This document shows positions 24,865 to 32,627 of a stretch of 64,000 nucleotides of DNA, in pieces. A model generated the notes under the pieces. That model saw nothing but the letters and a program-made list of their open reading frames with translations. It made no database searches and had not been told where the DNA came from. Origin of the DNA: Jejubacter sp036620675 (GTDB lineage: Bacteria > Pseudomonadota > Gammaproteobacteria > Enterobacterales > Enterobacteriaceae); assembly GCA_036620675.1 (NCBI GenBank), contig JAZHEE010000008.1; one strand, 5' to 3'. Numbering within the stretch: position 1 is the stretch's first letter; each line of letters begins with the position of its first letter. Both the position numbers and the translations under genes were made by a program.

Positions 24865-25743
24865 ATGAATGAGACGCAAAATGATCCCCTGCTGCCCGGC
24901 TATTCGTTTAACGCCCATCTGGTGGCCGGGCTGACGCCCATTGAGGCCAACGGGCCGCTGGATTTTTTTATCGATCGTCCTCTGGGCATGAAGGGTTTTA
25001 TTCTTAACCGTACCGTGCGTGGCGAAGGGATTATCAATAATCAGGGGCAGCAGTTTGTCTGCCGCACCGGCGATATGTTGCTGTTCCCGCCGGGCGAGAT
25101 CCACCACTACGGGCGTCACCCCGACAGTCAGGAGTGGTATCACCAGTGGGTCTACTTCCGGCCCCGGGCTTACTGGCATGAGTGGCTGAACTGGCCCGCC
25201 ATCTTTGCGAAAACTGGTTTTTATCGCCCGGCCGAGGAACACCAGCGTCACTTTTCCCGGTTGTTTCAGTTGATTATCGATGCCGGTCAGGGGGAGGGGC
25301 GCTATGCGGAGCTTTTGGCGATAAACCTGCTGGAACAGCTGCTGCTGCGACGCATGGATGCCCTGAGCGAATCCCAGAAGGCGCCACTGGATAACCGGGT
25401 GCGAGATGCCTGTCAGTACATTACCGATCATCTGGCGGACAGCCGTTTTGATATCGCAAGCGTAGCCCAGCATGTTTGCCTGTCGCCATCGCGCCTTTCC
25501 CACCTGTTTCGTCAGCAGTTGGGCGTGAGTGTACTGGGCTGGCGTGAGGATCAACGCATCAGCCAGGCCAAGCTGCTGCTGAGTACTACGAGGCTGCCCA
25601 TCGCCAGCGTGGGGCGCAACGTGGGATTTGAAGATCAGCTCTACTTTTCCCGGGTTTTTAAAAAGTGTACCGGAGCCAGTCCCAGCGAGTTCCGGGCCGG
25701 TTGCGAGCAGCTTAATCGGGATGAGTCGCTAAACCGCGTTTGA
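24865..25743 (+). CDS. araC: Arabinose operon regulator AraC
   Basis: 292 residues, identical in length to E. coli AraC. The N-terminal cupin (PGYSFNAHLVAGLTPIEA onwards, to about 170) binds arabinose and dimerises. The C-terminal AraC-family domain has two helix-turn-helix units: FDIASVAQHVCLSPSRLSHLFR and LPIASVGRNVGFEDQLYFSR. Without sugar it bridges araO2 and araI1; with sugar it occupies I1-I2 and activates PBAD. A GC hairpin without T run lies just after the stop (25753-25774). Confidence 0.98.
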   Translation: MNETQNDPLLPGYSFNAHLVAGLTPIEANGPLDFFIDRPLGMKGFILNRTVRGEGIINNQGQQFVCRTGDMLLFPPGEIHHYGRHPDSQEWYHQWVYFRPRAYWHEWLNWPAIFAKTGFYRPAEEHQRHFSRLFQLIIDAGQGEGRYAELLAINLLEQLLLRRMDALSESQKAPLDNRVRDACQYITDHLADSRFDIASVAQHVCLSPSRLSHLFRQQLGVSVLGWREDQRISQAKLLLSTTRLPIASVGRNVGFEDQLYFSRVFKKCTGASPSEFRAGCEQLNRDESLNRV

Positions 25744-25821
25744 ACCAGCTGTGCCGGGCTGCTTGACGCCCGGCGGCCGCATCGGGAAAATCGACCGACT
25801 TCGCCTTCAACCGGATACGCT

Positions 25822-26580
25822 ATGGAAGATTTTCTGCAACACTTCGTTACCCACTACTCCCTTATCGCCATCTGGCTGGTCGCTTTTCTTGAATCGCTGG
25901 CGCTGGTGGGGCTGATTATGCCCGGCACCGTGGTGATGGCCGCGCTGGGGGCGCTGATCGGTAGCGGGCAGATAAATTTCTACTCGGCATGGCTGGTGGG
26001 AACCCTTGGCTGCCTGCTGGCGGACTGGATTTCGTACTGGCTGGGCTGGCGCTTTCGGGGGCCGCTGCATCGCTGGTCATTTCTGAAAAAGCAGAAGTCG
26101 TGGCTGGATAAAACCGAACACGCGCTGCACCAACACAGCATGTTCACTATTCTGGTCGGGCGCTTTATTGGGCCGACGCGTCCGCTGGTGCCGATGGTGG
26201 CCGGTATGCTGGAGCTACCGGTGCGTAAGTTTATCGCTCCTAATATTATCGGTTGCATCCTCTGGCCGCCGTTTTATTTTCTGCCGGGAATTCTGGCCGG
26301 CGCCGCTATCGATATTCCCGCAGAGCTGGAAGGAGGGGGCTTTAAGTGGTGGCTGCTGGCGGCGGCGGCTCTGCTATGGCTGGCGGGATGGCTGTGCTGG
26401 CGCCTGTGGCGCAGCGGCAAGGCGGCGAAAGATAAGTTAACGGCGTATCTGTCGCGCAGCCGACTGTTGTGGCTGACGCCGCTTTGTGCAGTGGCGTCGA
26501 TTGTCGTAACGCTGCGGGTGGTGTTTCACCCGCTGATGCCGGTTTATCTCAGGATTCTGGGGAAGGTGCTGGGGTTTTGA
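25822..26580 (+). CDS. yabI: DedA-family inner-membrane protein YabI
   Basis: 252 residues with about five or six hydrophobic segments. The DedA signature is clear: E29 in AFLESLALVGLIMPG, the GRFIGPTRPLVPMVAG motif, and NIIGCILWP. DedA proteins act as lipid (undecaprenyl phosphate or phosphatidylethanolamine) flippases or in proton-motive-force maintenance; which applies to YabI is not established. The 3' end overlaps the convergent thiQ end by 32 bases. Confidence 0.95.
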   Translation: MEDFLQHFVTHYSLIAIWLVAFLESLALVGLIMPGTVVMAALGALIGSGQINFYSAWLVGTLGCLLADWISYWLGWRFRGPLHRWSFLKKQKSWLDKTEHALHQHSMFTILVGRFIGPTRPLVPMVAGMLELPVRKFIAPNIIGCILWPPFYFLPGILAGAAIDIPAELEGGGFKWWLLAAAALLWLAGWLCWRLWRSGKAAKDKLTAYLSRSRLLWLTPLCAVASIVVTLRVVFHPLMPVYLRILGKVLGF

Positions 26581-27268
26581 TCCCAAGCCAATGAGAGGCG
26601 CTGACCGCGCCGCTTAACAACTGAGCCGTATCGCCGTCCCAGTAAATACGGCCATCCACCACCACCAGGCTGCGCGCTGCGATCTGCGCGGCGTCTTCCA
26701 GGCTGTGCGATACCATCAACAGCGCGATCTGCCGGCTGCGGCAAATCTCATCCAGCAGGGCGAGCATCTCCTGACGCAGGCCGGGGTCGAGGGCGGAAAA
26801 CGGCTCGTCCAGCAGCAGTAGCGGAAGCTTGCGGATCAGGCAGCGGGCCAGCGCCGCTCGCTGGCGCTGGCCGCCGGAAAGTTCGCCCGGCCGCCTGTCC
26901 AGTAATTCACCGATCGCCATCTGGGCGGCGATTTCCTCCACCTCTTTGCGCTGCTGCGCATTCAGTCGCAGCCCGGGGTTCAGACCCAGACCGATATTCT
27001 GACGTACGCTGAGGTGCGGGAACAGATTGTGCTCCTGAAAAAGCATGGAAATCGGACGCTGGTCGGGCGGCGTACGGGTATGGTCGACGTCGTTAAGCAG
27101 AATACGACCGCTGCCAGGCGTCAGGAAACCGGCAATCAGATTGAGAAGAGTACTCTTCCCCGCGCCGCTGGGGCCGAGTATCGCCAGGCGTTCTCCGCGT
27201 GCGACCTGCAGGCTAAAGCGCATGGGCAGGTGATGATACAGCCAGGTTACATCAGTCAGTGTCAGCAT
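26549..27268 (-). CDS. thiQ: Thiamine ABC transporter ATP-binding protein
   Basis: 239 residues (E. coli 232; the C-terminal tail is longer). ABC ATPase with Walker A LGPSGAGKST near 32-41, signature LSGGQRQR and Walker B LLLLDEPFSALD, then the H-loop VSHS. It powers uptake of thiamine, TMP and TPP through ThiP. The start lies inside the thiP 3' end (17-base overlap). The extra tail lies in the 32-base overlap with yabI. Confidence 0.97.
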   Translation of the reverse strand: MLTLTDVTWLYHHLPMRFSLQVARGERLAILGPSGAGKSTLLNLIAGFLTPGSGRILLNDVDHTRTPPDQRPISMLFQEHNLFPHLSVRQNIGLGLNPGLRLNAQQRKEVEEIAAQMAIGELLDRRPGELSGGQRQRAALARCLIRKLPLLLLDEPFSALDPGLRQEMLALLDEICRSRQIALLMVSHSLEDAAQIAARSLVVVDGRIYWDGDTAQLLSGAVSASHWLGIKTPAPSPES

Positions 27269-28862
27269 GGCGCCCCGGTAATTTTTCCATCAGAGTGAAC
27301 AGTGCAAGGCAGAGCAGCAGCAGTAGCAGCGCAGTGACCGCGCCATCGTCGCTGCGGTAGGCGCCGATCTGCTGGTAGAGATAAAAAGGCAGGGTACGGA
27401 AATCTTCATTGCCGAACAGCGCCACCACGCCGAAGTCGCCAATCGACAGGACGCAGGCGAAGGCCAGCGCCTGAGCAATCGGGCGCTTCAGGGCCTGTAG
27501 CTCAATGATTCTCAGGCGGTTGATACCGCGAATTCCCAGCCCCTGGCACAGCGGGCCGTAACGCTCCGCCAGATCGCGCATGGGATTTTCCAGCACCTTA
27601 AGCGCATAAGGGATCGCCATTAGCGCATTGGTGAAAATTACGATGGCGTCCGCCGATTCCGGCAGGCCGGTGGTGGCGTTAAGCAGCAGGAAGAATCCGG
27701 TCGCCAGTACGATGCCCGGCATGGCGAGGATCAACATGCCGCTCAGCTCCAGCGCCTGGCCCGCCAGCGGCTGCTTGCGCAGGCGCAGCTCGCGGGAGCT
27801 CCAGAGCAGCATCAGGGTCAGCGCGACGCACAGCAAGCCAGCGGCGATGGCGATCCGCAGCGACGTCCAGACCGCCTGCCACAGCGCGCCCTGCTGGAGC
27901 ATGTGTGGCAGAGGGCCGCGCAAACCGTCCGCTACAATTGCCAGCAGTGGCGGCAGCATCAGTAGTAGCAGCAGCAAGATAAGTAGCACATCCAGGGCAC
28001 GCGAGAACAGGTTGCTCTCGGGGGCGCGCCAGCCCATGGTCAGGGTGGCGCCCGCGGGAATAGCTTTACTGAAGCGCTGGGCCAGTAGCATGAGGCCCAG
28101 ACAGCAGAATAGCTGAATCAAAGCCAGTAGCGCCGCCCGGGCCGGATCGTAGTCATAGCTAAGGGCCTGGTAGATGGCCAGTTCAATGGTGGTGGCTTTA
28201 GGGCCGCCGCCCAGCGCCAGCACGGTGGCGAAGCTTGCAAAGCACAGCATGAAAATCAGGGCGGCGGTAGGGAAGATCTGACGCCGCAGCCACGGCCACT
28301 CCACCAGCCGGAACAGCGACCAGCCGCGTATGCCCAGTTGAGCGGCGAGCCTGCGCTGCTCGCCGGGAATACTCTCCAGCGCCTGGAGCAGCAGTCGGGT
28401 GGCCATCGGCAAGTTAAAAAAGAGGTGCGCCAGCAATATTCCCTGCAGGCCATAGGGAGAGAATGACCAGTCGATGCCCAGCCACTGGCAAATCCCGGCC
28501 AGCCAGCCCTGACGTCCATAAACGGAAAGAAGACCGAAAACCGCCACCAGCACCGGCAGCACCAGCGTCATGGCGCATAGCCGCAGCAGAAGCTGACGCC
28601 CGGGGAAGCGGCGACGCCACAGGGCCCGCGCCAGGGGAATGGCCGGGAGCACGGAGAGCAGCGCTGAAAGAAAAGCCTGCCAGAACGAAAAGCGCACCAC
28701 GTGCCACAGATAGTCGTCCTGGATCAGGGCGCGGGGATCGACGGCTGGCGCGCTGAACCACAGGGCGCCGAAGGCGGCCAGCGCCACGCCGAGTACCAGC
28801 CCGGCGGCGAGCAGCCCCGGTTTCAGCCAGCCGGGAATCAGCGGCTGAGGGCGCGCTGCCAT
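27252..28862 (-). CDS. thiP: Thiamine ABC transporter permease
   Basis: 536 residues, as in E. coli. An internally duplicated BPD-type permease with two sets of about six membrane segments. The EAA-type cytoplasmic loops are visible as LPMATRLLLQALESIPGEQR and its second copy ENPMRDLAERYGPLCQGLGI. The start overlaps the thiB 3' end by 25 bases, so the three thiBPQ genes are translationally chained. Confidence 0.97.
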   Translation of the reverse strand: MAARPQPLIPGWLKPGLLAAGLVLGVALAAFGALWFSAPAVDPRALIQDDYLWHVVRFSFWQAFLSALLSVLPAIPLARALWRRRFPGRQLLLRLCAMTLVLPVLVAVFGLLSVYGRQGWLAGICQWLGIDWSFSPYGLQGILLAHLFFNLPMATRLLLQALESIPGEQRRLAAQLGIRGWSLFRLVEWPWLRRQIFPTAALIFMLCFASFATVLALGGGPKATTIELAIYQALSYDYDPARAALLALIQLFCCLGLMLLAQRFSKAIPAGATLTMGWRAPESNLFSRALDVLLILLLLLLMLPPLLAIVADGLRGPLPHMLQQGALWQAVWTSLRIAIAAGLLCVALTLMLLWSSRELRLRKQPLAGQALELSGMLILAMPGIVLATGFFLLLNATTGLPESADAIVIFTNALMAIPYALKVLENPMRDLAERYGPLCQGLGIRGINRLRIIELQALKRPIAQALAFACVLSIGDFGVVALFGNEDFRTLPFYLYQQIGAYRSDDGAVTALLLLLLCLALFTLMEKLPGRHADTD

Positions 28863-29821
28863 TCATCAATCCAGGCGGTGCGCTGTGTCGCTACCTGCTG
28901 AGGCGTAAACTGTAACGTCTTTTGGGGACGCATCAGCGTATTAAAGCCTTCGGGCAGTGAGACCGGGCTTACCGGATACATCCAGTTGCCGGTGGGGATG
29001 GTCTGCTGGAACGCCTTTGATACCACAAACTGCATAAATTTTTGGGCCAGCTCTGGCTGCTTGCTGCTTTTCAGGCGGGCCGCCACTTCTACCTGCATAT
29101 AGTGCCCTTCGCTAAAGTTAGCGGCGGCGTAGTTATCTTTATGTTCTTCAATAAGCGAATAGGCTGGAGAGGTGGTGTAGCTAAGCACCAGATCCCCTTC
29201 GCCTTTCAGAAATAGCCCCCAGGATTCGCTCCAGCCCCGGGTCACGGTGACGGTTTTACGCGCCAGTTTTTGCCAGGCGTCGGGCGCTTTGTCTCCATAG
29301 ACTTGTTTCATCCACAGCAGTAGCCCCAGCCCCGGAGTGCTGGTTCGGGGATCCTGATAGATAACCCGCCATTTCTGGGCGCTTTCCACCAGCTCTTTCA
29401 GGCTTGCGGGGGGATTTTTCAGGCGGTTTTTATCATATACGAAAGCGAACCAGCCGTAGTCGTAAGGCACGAAGGTGTCGTTTTGCCATCCGCCAGGTAG
29501 CGTCAGGTGGCGGGTGTCGACATCGCTTTTGGCGAACAGGCCGCTTTGGGTGGCCGCTTCCAGCAGATTATTGTCCAGGCCCAGTACCACATCCGCTTTG
29601 CTGTTTTTACCTTCCATTCGCAGGCGATTAAGCAGGGCGACTCCGTCCTCCAGCGCCACAAACTTCAGGGTACAATCGCAGTCGGCTTCGAAGGCTTTTT
29701 TAATGGCCGGGCCGGGGCCCCAGTCGGCGGCGAAAGAGTCATAGGTATAGACGGTGAGCTGCGGACTCGCAAAGACGGGCAGGGCGACCAGTGTGAGCAG
29801 CGGTAGCAGTTTATTCAGCAC
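28838..29821 (-). CDS. thiB: Thiamine-binding periplasmic protein
   Basis: 327 residues, the E. coli length, when started at GTG 29821 (LNKLLPLLTLVALPVFA signal). GGAG lies six bases before this GTG. The open frame continues upstream through the riboswitch, but that part is not translated protein. Mature protein opens with LTVYTYDSFAADWGPGP and has GWSESWGLFLKGEGDLVLSY and the IPTGNWMYPV motif of the ThiB family. It delivers thiamine, TMP or TPP to ThiPQ. Confidence 0.97.
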   Translation of the reverse strand: MLNKLLPLLTLVALPVFASPQLTVYTYDSFAADWGPGPAIKKAFEADCDCTLKFVALEDGVALLNRLRMEGKNSKADVVLGLDNNLLEAATQSGLFAKSDVDTRHLTLPGGWQNDTFVPYDYGWFAFVYDKNRLKNPPASLKELVESAQKWRVIYQDPRTSTPGLGLLLWMKQVYGDKAPDAWQKLARKTVTVTRGWSESWGLFLKGEGDLVLSYTTSPAYSLIEEHKDNYAAANFSEGHYMQVEVAARLKSSKQPELAQKFMQFVVSKAFQQTIPTGNWMYPVSPVSLPEGFNTLMRPQKTLQFTPQQVATQRTAWIDEWQRALSR

Positions 29822-29863
29822 TTTGCACTCCAGTATTGGGTGGCAAAGGATTTTGGGCGTGGC

Positions 29864-29940
29864 CTCAAATCCCTTCGCCGGCGTTATCCGGATCAGGTTC
29901 GACGGGTATCTCTCAGCACATAGCACCCCGTTGAGAATGG
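29864..29940 (-). ncRNA. TPP riboswitch (thi box) of thiBPQ
   Basis: On the minus strand the thi-box core is complete: ACGGGGTGC, GCTGAGA, ACCCGT, GAACCTGATCCGGATAA and GCCGGCGAAGGGA, closed by the P1 pair CTCAA/TTGAG. It ends 43 bases before the thiB GTG. Bound TPP should hide the ribosome-binding site or stop transcription of thiBPQ. In E. coli the same leader yields the RNA SroA. TACAAT at 29946-29951 is a fitting -10 just upstream. Confidence 0.97.
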
Positions 29941-30043
29941 CCCACATTGTAATGAGTTCGCTCGCATAGCGAAAGACGCGAAGGAGATTAAGGAAACCGT
30001 CTCTGATGGGGCGGCTACCGGGCCGATCTGCCTGATACGTCTG

Positions 30044-30098
30044 TCGTCGCCAAAGAGAGATTATGGGAGATGCTCCCTCTCTTTGGCGGATGACGACA
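30044..30098. other. Long imperfect hairpin between sgrR and the thiB leader
   Basis: About 11 bp of GCCAAAGAGAG/CTCTCTTTGGC, extended after a four-base bulge by GTCGTC/GACGAC, with an inner GGGA/TCCC pair. It separates two leftward genes. No T run on either strand, so it may protect the sgrR 3' end or be a decayed terminator. Confidence 0.45.
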
Positions 30099-30119
30099 AC
30101 AGCCTGTATGCCCGAAAAC

Positions 30120-31778
30120 TTAAACGTCTGGCGGCGCGAACCAGGCGGATTTAAAGTCGAACCAGCCCAGGGTGTTCATCCGCAGGCCACGCATGCTACG
30201 CTGGCCCTGGAGTATCAGCCAGTGATGGATAAGCGGCTGGATTTCAAGGCGATTAAGGCGCTGGCGGCACCATTCGGCCAGATCCAGCTCACCCGCCCGC
30301 CAGCGGCGCGCCTCTTCATGCCAGTCGCCGGGAATGCAGTGCTGGAGTAGCGGCACTTCATACAGGTGGGCAAATAGCGAAAATTCCAGCGGCAGAGTGA
30401 AGTTGGCGCTGTTCAGCCAGATATCGCTGATATCATTGCCTTTATGCCACTGGTCATAGTCCACTTCTTTAACGATCAGCTTCACCCCGTGTTCGGCCAG
30501 TAATTTCCCCATGATGTTTCCCAGGATCTGATGTTCGGCGTGATCGCGGTAGAAGGTTAGCGTGATAGCGTCGAGGCCGTCCGGTTTTTCAACCGGCTCC
30601 GGAGGTTGAGCGTGATGCCAGCGTGGCAACAGCCCCCAGGCCGGAAACCAGTAGCGCTGATATTGTTCACCGGCCCGATAGATCAGGCTGACCGGAGAAA
30701 GAACATGATTAATCCAGCGTTTCACATCGTCCCTGCGACCCGATTCCGAGCGCGCGTCGAACAAAATATAGTAGCACCCTTCCTCCAGCCGGCTCTCCAC
30801 GGCTTTTTCGCTATCGCCGCTGCCTTCGAGCTGTACGCCGCAGCTGAGGTCTTCGCCGATTTCCGGTAGTACCCAGAAATTCACTTCGTCAATCAGGGCG
30901 CGGTAACCGAAATAGTCGTCGAACGCGTGAATTTTTAGCTGATTACTGGTATTGCGTTCGACCGCATAGGGGCCGCTGCCCACCGGCTGACGGGCGAAGT
31001 CCGGTATATCGCGCCACTCCCGGGGCAGTATCATGGCGGCGGAGTTGCCCATCAGCCAGGGCAGCCAGCGATCCGGCTGACTGAGATGGATATCGAGCGT
31101 CCAGGCGGTAGGGGAGTCGATACGGACGATGTGGCCATAGAGCGGGGTGGGATTGATGCGCCGCAGGGTTTCGATAACGTCCTGCATATCCAGCTCGCGA
31201 CCGTGATGAAAATGAATGCCGGGACGCAGGTAGAAACGCCAGTGCAGCGGCGAAATTTGCTGCCAGTGGTGAGCGACATCCCCCTCTGCTTCCCCATTTT
31301 CCTCATTTATCCGGGTCAGGCCGCTGAAAATTTGGCGTACCACGTGGCTTTCCGAACGGCGTAGCGCCGTACCGGGCTGCAGGTTCAGCAGCGGGCGATA
31401 GTAGAGCACCCGTAAAATATGGCGCCCCTGGCGAAAGCTGCGGCCCAGATGGGAGACAATCATCTGGCGTACCGTCTGGCGATCGCCCACCAGTTGCAGC
31501 AACTGCTCGATGCGATCCTGTTCCAGCAGATCCTCCGCCCGCTGCTGTTGCAGCGTCAGGCCGGTGTAGATAAAGGTTAGCCGGGAGCGCCGTCCCCGGC
31601 CGGCTTCCGCCTGCCAGGTCAGCCATCCTTTATCCTGCATGGCGTTGAGCAGCGTCCGCATATGGCGGCGCGAGCAGCTCAACATCCGGGCCAGCTCGCT
31701 GAGCGTGGTCTGCTGGGATTTACCGTCGCAGCACTGCCACAGGCGGATAAACTGTTGTTGCAGGCGAGAGGAGGGCAT
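30120..31778 (-). CDS. sgrR: Transcriptional regulator SgrR
   Basis: 552 residues (E. coli 551). The N-terminal winged helix (about 1-110, with LSELARMLSCSRRHMRTLLNAM) is fused to a solute-binding-like domain (SBP_bac_5) that senses sugar-phosphate stress. SgrR activates the divergent sgrS RNA when glucose 6-phosphate builds up and represses itself. It ends LRMNTLGWFDFKSAWFAPPD as in E. coli. The 68 bases to the sgrS start hold the shared control region. Confidence 0.96.
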   Translation of the reverse strand: MPSSRLQQQFIRLWQCCDGKSQQTTLSELARMLSCSRRHMRTLLNAMQDKGWLTWQAEAGRGRRSRLTFIYTGLTLQQQRAEDLLEQDRIEQLLQLVGDRQTVRQMIVSHLGRSFRQGRHILRVLYYRPLLNLQPGTALRRSESHVVRQIFSGLTRINEENGEAEGDVAHHWQQISPLHWRFYLRPGIHFHHGRELDMQDVIETLRRINPTPLYGHIVRIDSPTAWTLDIHLSQPDRWLPWLMGNSAAMILPREWRDIPDFARQPVGSGPYAVERNTSNQLKIHAFDDYFGYRALIDEVNFWVLPEIGEDLSCGVQLEGSGDSEKAVESRLEEGCYYILFDARSESGRRDDVKRWINHVLSPVSLIYRAGEQYQRYWFPAWGLLPRWHHAQPPEPVEKPDGLDAITLTFYRDHAEHQILGNIMGKLLAEHGVKLIVKEVDYDQWHKGNDISDIWLNSANFTLPLEFSLFAHLYEVPLLQHCIPGDWHEEARRWRAGELDLAEWCRQRLNRLEIQPLIHHWLILQGQRSMRGLRMNTLGWFDFKSAWFAPPDV

Positions 31779-31846
31779 AAAAGGAGAACTCCGTGACAGA
31801 AAGTCATCAATTTTAGTTTCCCTATATTAGGCGAATAATAGCGTCA

Positions 31847-31966
31847 GATGAAAGCGAGGCGCGTTGACCAGGTTGGAAAGCGATGCAGCGTAGCGGACAT
31901 CATGTGTGACTGAGTATTGGTGCGAATATATCACCGGCCGACGGCTTGTTACCGTCGGCTTTTTTC
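31847..31966 (+). ncRNA. sgrS: Small RNA SgrS (short form, no sgrT)
   Basis: The 3' half is unmistakable: GTGTGACTGAGTATTGGTG (31905-31923), the ptsG-pairing stretch, then the small GGTG/TCACC hairpin, then a terminator GCCGACGG/CCGTCGGC with six T (31937-31965). The 5' end GATGAAAGCG is placed by likeness to E. coli and by a TAATAG -10 candidate at 31836-31841. Length is about 119 bases against 227 in E. coli. The SgrT peptide frame is not there: the only frame, starting at 31848, codes 21 unrelated residues. Base pairing to ptsG mRNA with Hfq should be kept. Confidence 0.93.
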
Positions 31967-31986
31967 TGGGTGATATTTGTAAAATC

Positions 31987-32006
31987 ATCCCTCCGGGCGG
32001 AGGGAT
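31987..32006 (-). terminator. Terminator-like hairpin after leuD
   Basis: 8-bp stem ATCCCTCC/GGAGGGAT (31987-31994 with 31999-32006), followed leftward by GATTTTAC. It ends the leu operon facing sgrS. Confidence 0.7.
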
Positions 32007-32011
32007 AATTA

Positions 32012-32617
32012 TTAACGGGCGAAGGCGGGCTGTTTTTGTTCCCAGGCCGAGATAGCCTCTTCGTGTGTGAGCGTCAGGCCGATGCTGTCCAGGCCGTTCA
32101 TCATGCAGTGACGGCGGAAGGTATCGATGGTGAAGGGATACTCTTTATCGCCGGCGATCACCTTTTCGCCTTCCAGATCGACCGTGAACGTAATGCCCGG
32201 CTGGCTCTGGACAAGCTGGAACAGTTCATCAACCTGCTGTTCGCTCAGGGTGACCGGCAGCAGCTGGTTATTAAAGCTGTTGCCGTAGAAGATATCGGCG
32301 AAGCTTGGGGCTATCACTACCTTAAAGCCGTAGTCGGTCAGGGCCCAGGGAGCGTGTTCGCGCGACGAGCCGCAGCCGAAGTTTTCACGCGCCAGCAGGA
32401 TAGAGGCTCCCTGATATTGCGGATAGTTAAGAACAAAATTCGGGTCAGGCTGTTCGCCTTTGTCGTCCAGAAAACGCCAGTCGTTAAACAGATGGGCGCC
32501 AAAGCCGGTGCGGGTCACTTTCTGCAGAAACTGCTTCGGGATGATGGCATCGGTATCGACGTTCGCAGCATCCAGCGGGGCGACCAGGCCGGTATGTCGG
32601 ATAAATTTTTCTGCCAT
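32012..32617 (-). CDS. leuD: 3-isopropylmalate dehydratase small subunit
   Basis: 201 residues, as in E. coli. The swivelling domain of isopropylmalate isomerase, pairing with LeuC. LVAPLDAANVDTDAIIPKQFL starts the protein and GCGSSREHAPWAL is the substrate-binding motif. Last gene of leuABCD, 10 bases after leuC. In E. coli setA lies beyond it; here sgrS follows directly. Confidence 0.98.
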   Translation of the reverse strand: MAEKFIRHTGLVAPLDAANVDTDAIIPKQFLQKVTRTGFGAHLFNDWRFLDDKGEQPDPNFVLNYPQYQGASILLARENFGCGSSREHAPWALTDYGFKVVIAPSFADIFYGNSFNNQLLPVTLSEQQVDELFQLVQSQPGITFTVDLEGEKVIAGDKEYPFTIDTFRRHCMMNGLDSIGLTLTHEEAISAWEQKQPAFAR

Positions 32618-32627
32618 GGTGTGCCTC

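Noticed and set aside
29822..29947. N-terminal 42-codon extension of thiB
   Set aside because: The extension is the TPP riboswitch read as protein; the GTG at 29821 gives the family length and a signal peptide.
31848..31913. A 21-residue frame at the 5' end of SgrS as a possible SgrT substitute
   Set aside because: The ATG is at the presumed transcript 5' end with no ribosome-binding site, and the peptide has no likeness to SgrT.
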